Source: an uncultured Rhodospirillaceae bacterium | GTDB lineage: Bacteria; Pseudomonadota; Alphaproteobacteria; CAAGCB01; CAG-977 | Assembly (NCBI GenBank): GCA_900550445.1 | Contig: URSF01000002.1 | Span: forward strand, 1 to 64,000 | Length of the DNA: 64,000 nt | Reading direction: 5' to 3' | Shown: in pieces, positions 60,535-64,000 of the stretch | Numbering within the stretch: the stretch's first letter is position 1 | Layout of the letters: the number at the start of each line of letters is the position of its first letter | Program-made: the position numbers and the translations under genes | Notes under the pieces: model-generated | What the model was told of the DNA's origin: nothing | The model's input: only the letters and a program-made list of their open reading frames with translations | Database searches by the model: none

Positions 60535-61715
60535 AAATACGCCGCAAATTGTCCGGGACGGTCAGCGCCGCCGTTTTAACCGTTTCAGCTTTGATCTGCG
60601 GGTGTTCCACGCCGGGCAGTTCTCTGTTTAAAACAGATACCGAACAGTCAATTCTCAGCTGGTCTGCCGGAAATCATGAAGACGCCGTTCATTATGCGCA
60701 AAAAGCGCTGCAGGATAATCCGAACGATACTTACGCGATGATGGTCGCCGGGCTGTCCTACGAAAGTCTGGGGTATCCGAACAGAGCGCGCGCTTTTTAT
60801 GAACAGGCGGCCGCGTCTGACAGCGTTGCCGTCGGCATGTTCGGCGCCGTGCGCAATGTTCCCGCGGAAGAATTAAAAAAAGCTGCTGCGACCAGACTGT
60901 CGGCGATGAATTTACCGCAAGCGCCTTTGGCCGTTATTGACCCGTCGACGCAGACGGCCGCTTTTACGGCGGCGGCTTTTCCCGCGCAGGTCAGGGTTGT
61001 CACTGAAAAAACTGCCTCCGCCGCACCGCAGGAAAAAATCAAAGGCGGATTGGATATGTTATCGGAAGGCGACAGAAATATCGTGCTGCGCTTTTTAACG
61101 TTTATCCGCCTGCGCGATGAAAAGTATGTCACTGAAGAAGAATGGCGGACCCGCCGTTCCGTCAATCTGGGCGGCCTGCTGCCCTATACGTTGTCGCCCG
61201 CCGGCAAAGGACTGGATCTGCCGGCGCCGTCCGGCGACGTGATTGTCGGTCGGCTGAACGCTTTGCGCGACGCTTTGGAAATCCGGGCGATTACTCCGCG
61301 CGAACATGCGGCAGAACGTGAAATTATTTTAGAAGCGCTGCTGCCCTCTAATCCTTTTTACCGTATGGACCCGGTGCCCGTTCCGCGGGATATTTTAGAA
61401 GGAGCCACCGCTCTGCGCCGTGTCGAAATGCTGCAAAATTTAAAGCTGATTACGCCCGCGGAAGCAAAAAAAGAAAAAGCCGCGATTGAAAAGCTGACAT
61501 ATGCCAAAATCGGTATGACCGGCAGTGACGGGCAGTCCAGACCGGAAACGGCAAAGTGTATTCAAAAGTGCTTAAGTGTTCCGTGTACGCCGTGTGCACC
61601 GGCGACAAAGTCTGTCGTTAAAAAGACCGCGGTAAAAAAAGCGGCTCCGGCGAAAAAAGCGACGGCCAAACCGGCGCCGGTAAAAAAGACGACTTCGGCG
61701 CTTTGTCCCTGCTGA
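60531..61715 (+). CDS. TPR-containing lipoprotein with lysine-rich tail
   Basis: A 394-residue lipoprotein (lipobox about 20-24, LICGC). One to two TPR units follow (AGNHEDAVHYAQKALQDNPN, AMMVAGLSYESLGYPNRARAFYEQAA). A middle domain (about 180-330) with LRFLTFIRLRDEKYVTEEEW is unassigned. The last 45 residues are Ala/Lys/Pro-rich (KKTAVKKAAPAKKATAKPAP) and end CPC. A histone-like basic tail on an envelope lipoprotein is odd. It starts within the nudF stop. Confidence 0.82.
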   Translation: MKIRRKLSGTVSAAVLTVSALICGCSTPGSSLFKTDTEQSILSWSAGNHEDAVHYAQKALQDNPNDTYAMMVAGLSYESLGYPNRARAFYEQAAASDSVAVGMFGAVRNVPAEELKKAAATRLSAMNLPQAPLAVIDPSTQTAAFTAAAFPAQVRVVTEKTASAAPQEKIKGGLDMLSEGDRNIVLRFLTFIRLRDEKYVTEEEWRTRRSVNLGGLLPYTLSPAGKGLDLPAPSGDVIVGRLNALRDALEIRAITPREHAAEREIILEALLPSNPFYRMDPVPVPRDILEGATALRRVEMLQNLKLITPAEAKKEKAAIEKLTYAKIGMTGSDGQSRPETAKCIQKCLSVPCTPCAPATKSVVKKTAVKKAAPAKKATAKPAPVKKTTSALCPC

Positions 61716-61730
61716 TAAAAGGAAATAACA

Positions 61731-62507
61731 ATGTTGACACAACCTGCCGTCCGGGCTTTGCTTTTATCTTCTGCCGCCGGGTTATCGACATTGCTGGGGG
61801 CGGCGGTTATTTGTTTTACAAACGGCCGCAATGAACGCATGTTGTCCGTCGCGCTGGGGTTCGCCGCCGGAATTATGCTCAGTGTTTCTTTTACGGATTT
61901 GTATCCGAATGCAGAATTGCTGTTTCGCGCAATTCATTCGGATAAGATGGCTGTTTCTTTTTCTGTTTTATTTTTAATTGCGGGATTGCTGATCGCCGCG
62001 ATGATTGACCGGTTTGTACCGCATGAAGCTTATGATCCTTTGACTGGGGAAACGCCGCATAAAAATCTTTTCCGTGTCGGAGTTGTTTCCACGATTGCAA
62101 TCGGCTTGCACAATTTTCCCGAAGGAATCGCCACTTTTATGGCGGGGTATAAGGATATTTCGCTCGGGGTATCAATCACTTTGGCGATTTCGTTGCATAA
62201 CATTCCGGAAGGAATTGCCGTCGCCATGCCGATTTATTACGCCACCAACAATAAAAGAAAAGCCGTGTTTTATACGTTTTTGTCAGGCGCAGCCGAACCG
62301 GTCGGCGCTTTGGCTGCTTTTTTGGTGCTGCGTCCGTTTATTGACGATTTCGTCCTGGGTGCCGTTTTTGCTGCCGTCGCCGGGATCATGATTTATATTA
62401 CAATTGAAGAACTGATCCCGTCGTCACGACAGTATGGGCATGATAAAGAAGCTTTGCTGGCAACCTTTACGGGTATATGTTTGATGCCGTTGTCACATGT
62501 TATTTGA
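61731..62507 (+). CDS. zupT: ZIP-family metal transporter ZupT
   Basis: A 258-residue inner-membrane metal importer (zinc and other divalent metals). About eight transmembrane segments are visible. The metal-site helices are GLHNFPEGIATFMAG and SLHNIPEGIAVAMPIYYA, with GAAEPVGA in the next helix. The length equals E. coli ZupT. AAGGAAATAAC precedes the ATG. The 3' end overlaps the convergent ankyrin gene by 8 bases. Confidence 0.95.
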   Translation: MLTQPAVRALLLSSAAGLSTLLGAAVICFTNGRNERMLSVALGFAAGIMLSVSFTDLYPNAELLFRAIHSDKMAVSFSVLFLIAGLLIAAMIDRFVPHEAYDPLTGETPHKNLFRVGVVSTIAIGLHNFPEGIATFMAGYKDISLGVSITLAISLHNIPEGIAVAMPIYYATNNKRKAVFYTFLSGAAEPVGALAAFLVLRPFIDDFVLGAVFAAVAGIMIYITIEELIPSSRQYGHDKEALLATFTGICLMPLSHVI

Positions 62508-63072
62508 CAAATAACAGCCCGGGAATTTCGGTGCCTCTCAGGTCAAAATTCATTTCAACATAATCGGCGGCAGTTTTTCCGCTTTTATCTTTAATCGTTT
62601 TATCAGCGCCGTTGTTCAGCAGCATTTTGGTTATTTCGGGCGACGGATTAAACGTTGCCGCCAGCATTAACGCCGTCTGTCCTTTATCGTCGACCGCGTT
62701 GATGTCAATTCCGTTTTTCGTTAAAAACGGAATGATTTCCGGATCCTGATTATGTTTGACGGCAATCATTAAACAAGTCTGTCCGTCCTGCAAAGGGCGT
62801 TTCAGGTTAATGCCGTTTTGCACCGCCTGCTGAATTTCGGATACGTTTCCATCTTCCATTAAATGAACCAGCATTTCTGTCATTTTATCTAACCTGACGG
62901 ATCTGGAATGCGCTTTTGTTTCGTTTTCCGGTTCTGCAGTTTTTGGGGCGCTGCGCTTTTTTTGCTTTTCTTTCTTTTCTTTCTTTTGTTCGCTGTCTTC
63001 GGGGGTAACTTTTATGGTTAAAAGCAAAATTAACGCAATAAAGGCGATTCCTGCAACAACAAATCCAAACAT
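62500..63072 (-). CDS. Membrane-anchored ankyrin-repeat protein
   Basis: A 190-residue protein with one N-terminal transmembrane helix (MFGFVVAGIAFIALILLLTI), a Lys/Glu-rich linker (about 25-55), then two to three ankyrin repeats. The clearest repeats are DDKGQTALMLAATFNPSPEI, and RPLQDGQTCLMIAVKHNQDPE, closing KDKSGKTAADYV. ATG 63072 with GGAGAATTGAC is the start. The longer frame upstream would cross a poly-C tract that encodes a proline run. Its Shine-Dalgarno lies in a hairpin beside an 18-base G/C homopolymer. Confidence 0.85.
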   Translation of the reverse strand: MFGFVVAGIAFIALILLLTIKVTPEDSEQKKEKKEKQKKRSAPKTAEPENETKAHSRSVRLDKMTEMLVHLMEDGNVSEIQQAVQNGINLKRPLQDGQTCLMIAVKHNQDPEIIPFLTKNGIDINAVDDKGQTALMLAATFNPSPEITKMLLNNGADKTIKDKSGKTAADYVEMNFDLRGTEIPGLLFVK

Positions 63073-63078
63073 GTCAAT

Positions 63079-63127
63079 TCTCCAATTAGTAGTTAATGAT
63101 TGGAGAGGTGGGGGGGGGGGGGGGGGG
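63079..63127 (-). promoter_or_regulatory. Hairpin over the ankyrin-gene ribosome binding site and an 18-G tract
   Basis: TCTCCAAT (63079-63086) and ATTGGAGA (63099-63106) are perfect inverted arms, and on the minus strand the distal arm carries the GGAGA of the ribosome binding site. A run of 18 G (63110-63127), C in the transcript, lies just upstream. TATATT (about 63130-63140 on the minus strand) could be a -10 box beyond it. Confidence 0.5.
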
Positions 63128-63267
63128 ATACAATATATAATTGTACCGTTTTGATCTAAGATAAAACTTGCGCGGCTTGTTTGTAATCCTTTTTCCCGTA
63201 ACCTCAAAAAAAACAGTGAAACTTTAAATCATTATAAAGTATATGTCAATCTTTTACAAAAAGATCA

Positions 63268-63298
63268 ACAAAAAGGAGCTGTTCAGCTCCTTTTGATT
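63268..63298 (-). terminator. Rho-independent terminator after hisD
   Basis: A perfect 10-base stem AAAAGGAGCT / AGCTCCTTTT with a 4-base loop lies about 15 bases past the hisD stop, followed by T-rich sequence on the minus strand. Confidence 0.88.
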
Positions 63299-63309
63299 TT
63301 TTATTCTTT

Positions 63310-64000
63310 TTATTGTTTTAGTCGTTTGCGTACCGAATTCGCATGGGCGGTCAATCCTTCCGCTTCGCCCAACAAAACGGCGGCCCGTCCGATTTCTTTT
63401 AACGTGTTCGCCGTACAGGAAAGAATTGTCGTGCGTTTCATAAAGCTCTGAACGCCCAGGCCAGATGAAAAACGGGCGCTGCGCGCTGTCGGCAGAACAT
63501 GATTCGGACCGCCGATATAATCGCCGACGGCTTCGGGAGTATGATGTCCCAGAAATACGGATCCCGCGTGGTGTACATGTCTGCATAATTCTTCCGGATC
63601 CCGGACGCAGAGTTCCAAATGTTCCGGAGCGATTCGGTCAGCCAGAACACCGGACTGGTTTTTCAAATCTTCAACGAAAATAACGGCGCCGTTGTCTTCC
63701 CAGCTTTTCCGCGCGATAGCTTCCCGGGAAAGCGTTTTTAACTGCTTTTCCGTTTCGTCGGTCACCCGGCGCGCAAAGTCGGTATCGTCGGTAATTAAAA
63801 TCGACTGGGCGGAAACGTCGTGTTCCGCCTGGGATAATAAATCGGCCGCCACCCATTCGGGGTTGGCCGAATTATCGGCAATAACCAGAATTTCGGACGG
63901 TCCGGCGATCATGTCAATGCCGACGCGGCCGAAGACCTGCCGTTTCGCCGCGGCGACAAAAGCATTACCGGGGCCGACGATCATGTCGACCGGTTTAATG
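63310..64000 (-). CDS. hisD: Histidinol dehydrogenase, C-terminal part (cut by window edge)
   Basis: The last 230 codons of HisD, which oxidises L-histidinol to histidine in two NAD steps. The text continues beyond the internal Met to the window edge (IKPVDMIVGPGNAFVAAAKR). Conserved segments are VGPGNAFVAAAKRQVFGRVGIDMIAGPSEILVIAD, AEHD (zinc-site His in LLSQAEHD) and GSVFLGHHTPEAVGDYIGGPNHVLPT. The 5' part lies beyond 64000. Confidence 0.97.
   Translation of the reverse strand, partial: IKPVDMIVGPGNAFVAAAKRQVFGRVGIDMIAGPSEILVIADNSANPEWVAADLLSQAEHDVSAQSILITDDTDFARRVTDETEKQLKTLSREAIARKSWEDNGAVIFVEDLKNQSGVLADRIAPEHLELCVRDPEELCRHVHHAGSVFLGHHTPEAVGDYIGGPNHVLPTARSARFSSGLGVQSFMKRTTILSCTANTLKEIGRAAVLLGEAEGLTAHANSVRKRLKQ

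Overview
The window reads as a chromosomal segment of an anaerobic or microaerophilic alphaproteobacterium. The taxonomic evidence is gene content and order: topA-rnr-(S41 protease)-rpmG, yqeY-dnaG-rpoD next to greA, ribF-lspA-DUF3035/BamF-M16-M16, a DUF2155 protein, an ATP12-type chaperone after rluC, and above all the cell-cycle regulator GcrA. The anaerobic inference rests on a Rex repressor divergent from a five-gene [FeFe]-hydrogenase operon, and on a methyltransferase-fold protein that looks like RquA (rhodoquinone biosynthesis). A gut-type, uncultured Rhodospirillales-like bacterium is my best guess, but the species cannot be named from this sequence. G+C is about one half by eye, except for clearly AT-rich patches at about 12.2-14.2 kb and 51.2-52.6 kb.

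Layout. 1-10.2 kb: a tight minus-strand housekeeping run (hydrolase, dusA, plsY, dprA, topA, rnr, S41 protease, rpmG). 10.4-14.9 kb: an accessory island on the minus strand, ending beside a CAU tRNA gene. It holds a large RTX/haemolysin-type secreted protein whose reading frame is interrupted by one in-frame TAG, an AT-rich membrane protein, a 38-residue peptide ORF, and a truncated second copy of the RTX protein's conserved module. 15-22.2 kb: rpoD, dnaG and yqeY on the minus strand, facing away from greA, two mlaD-like genes and a DUF2155 gene on the plus strand. 22.4-31 kb: a long minus-strand operon (ribF, lspA, an isochorismatase-like protein, a BamF-like lipoprotein, two M16 peptidases, pgi, mutL). 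31-35.7 kb: glycerophosphodiesterase, response regulator plus RquA candidate, RlmD-type methyltransferase, a lipoprotein gene with an apparent frameshift, and rex. 35.9-40.8 kb: hydrogenase operon closed by a strong terminator. 41-50 kb: rarA, rluC, asmA, ATP12, acylphosphatase, acetyltransferases, tRNA-Leu(GAG), a B12-type radical SAM protein and a KamA-family aminomutase. 50-52.7 kb: a small secreted protein, a type IV pilin-like protein, and a HEPN/MNT toxin-antitoxin pair flanked by copies of a palindromic repeat. 52.8-64 kb: gcrA, two secreted proteins, ugd, nnr, nudF, a TPR lipoprotein, zupT, an ankyrin-repeat membrane protein downstream of an 18-G tract, and the 3' part of hisD.

How the parts fit. 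Rex (NADH/NAD+ sensing), the Hfs-like hydrogenase operon and the RquA candidate lie within about 9 kb. Together they suggest a redox-balancing cluster: hydrogen evolution and possibly rhodoquinone-linked fumarate reduction. The operon pairs a probable catalytic hydrogenase with a PAS-bearing hydrogenase homologue that lacks the proton-relay cysteine, and with a SpoIIE-type phosphatase. That points to built-in hydrogen or redox sensing. The most novel-looking locus is the RTX island: a varying N-terminal region attached to a constant C-terminal secretion module, with a duplicated module fragment and AT-rich neighbours that could be immunity genes. No CRISPR array, rRNA, complete insertion sequence or recognisable riboswitch was seen.
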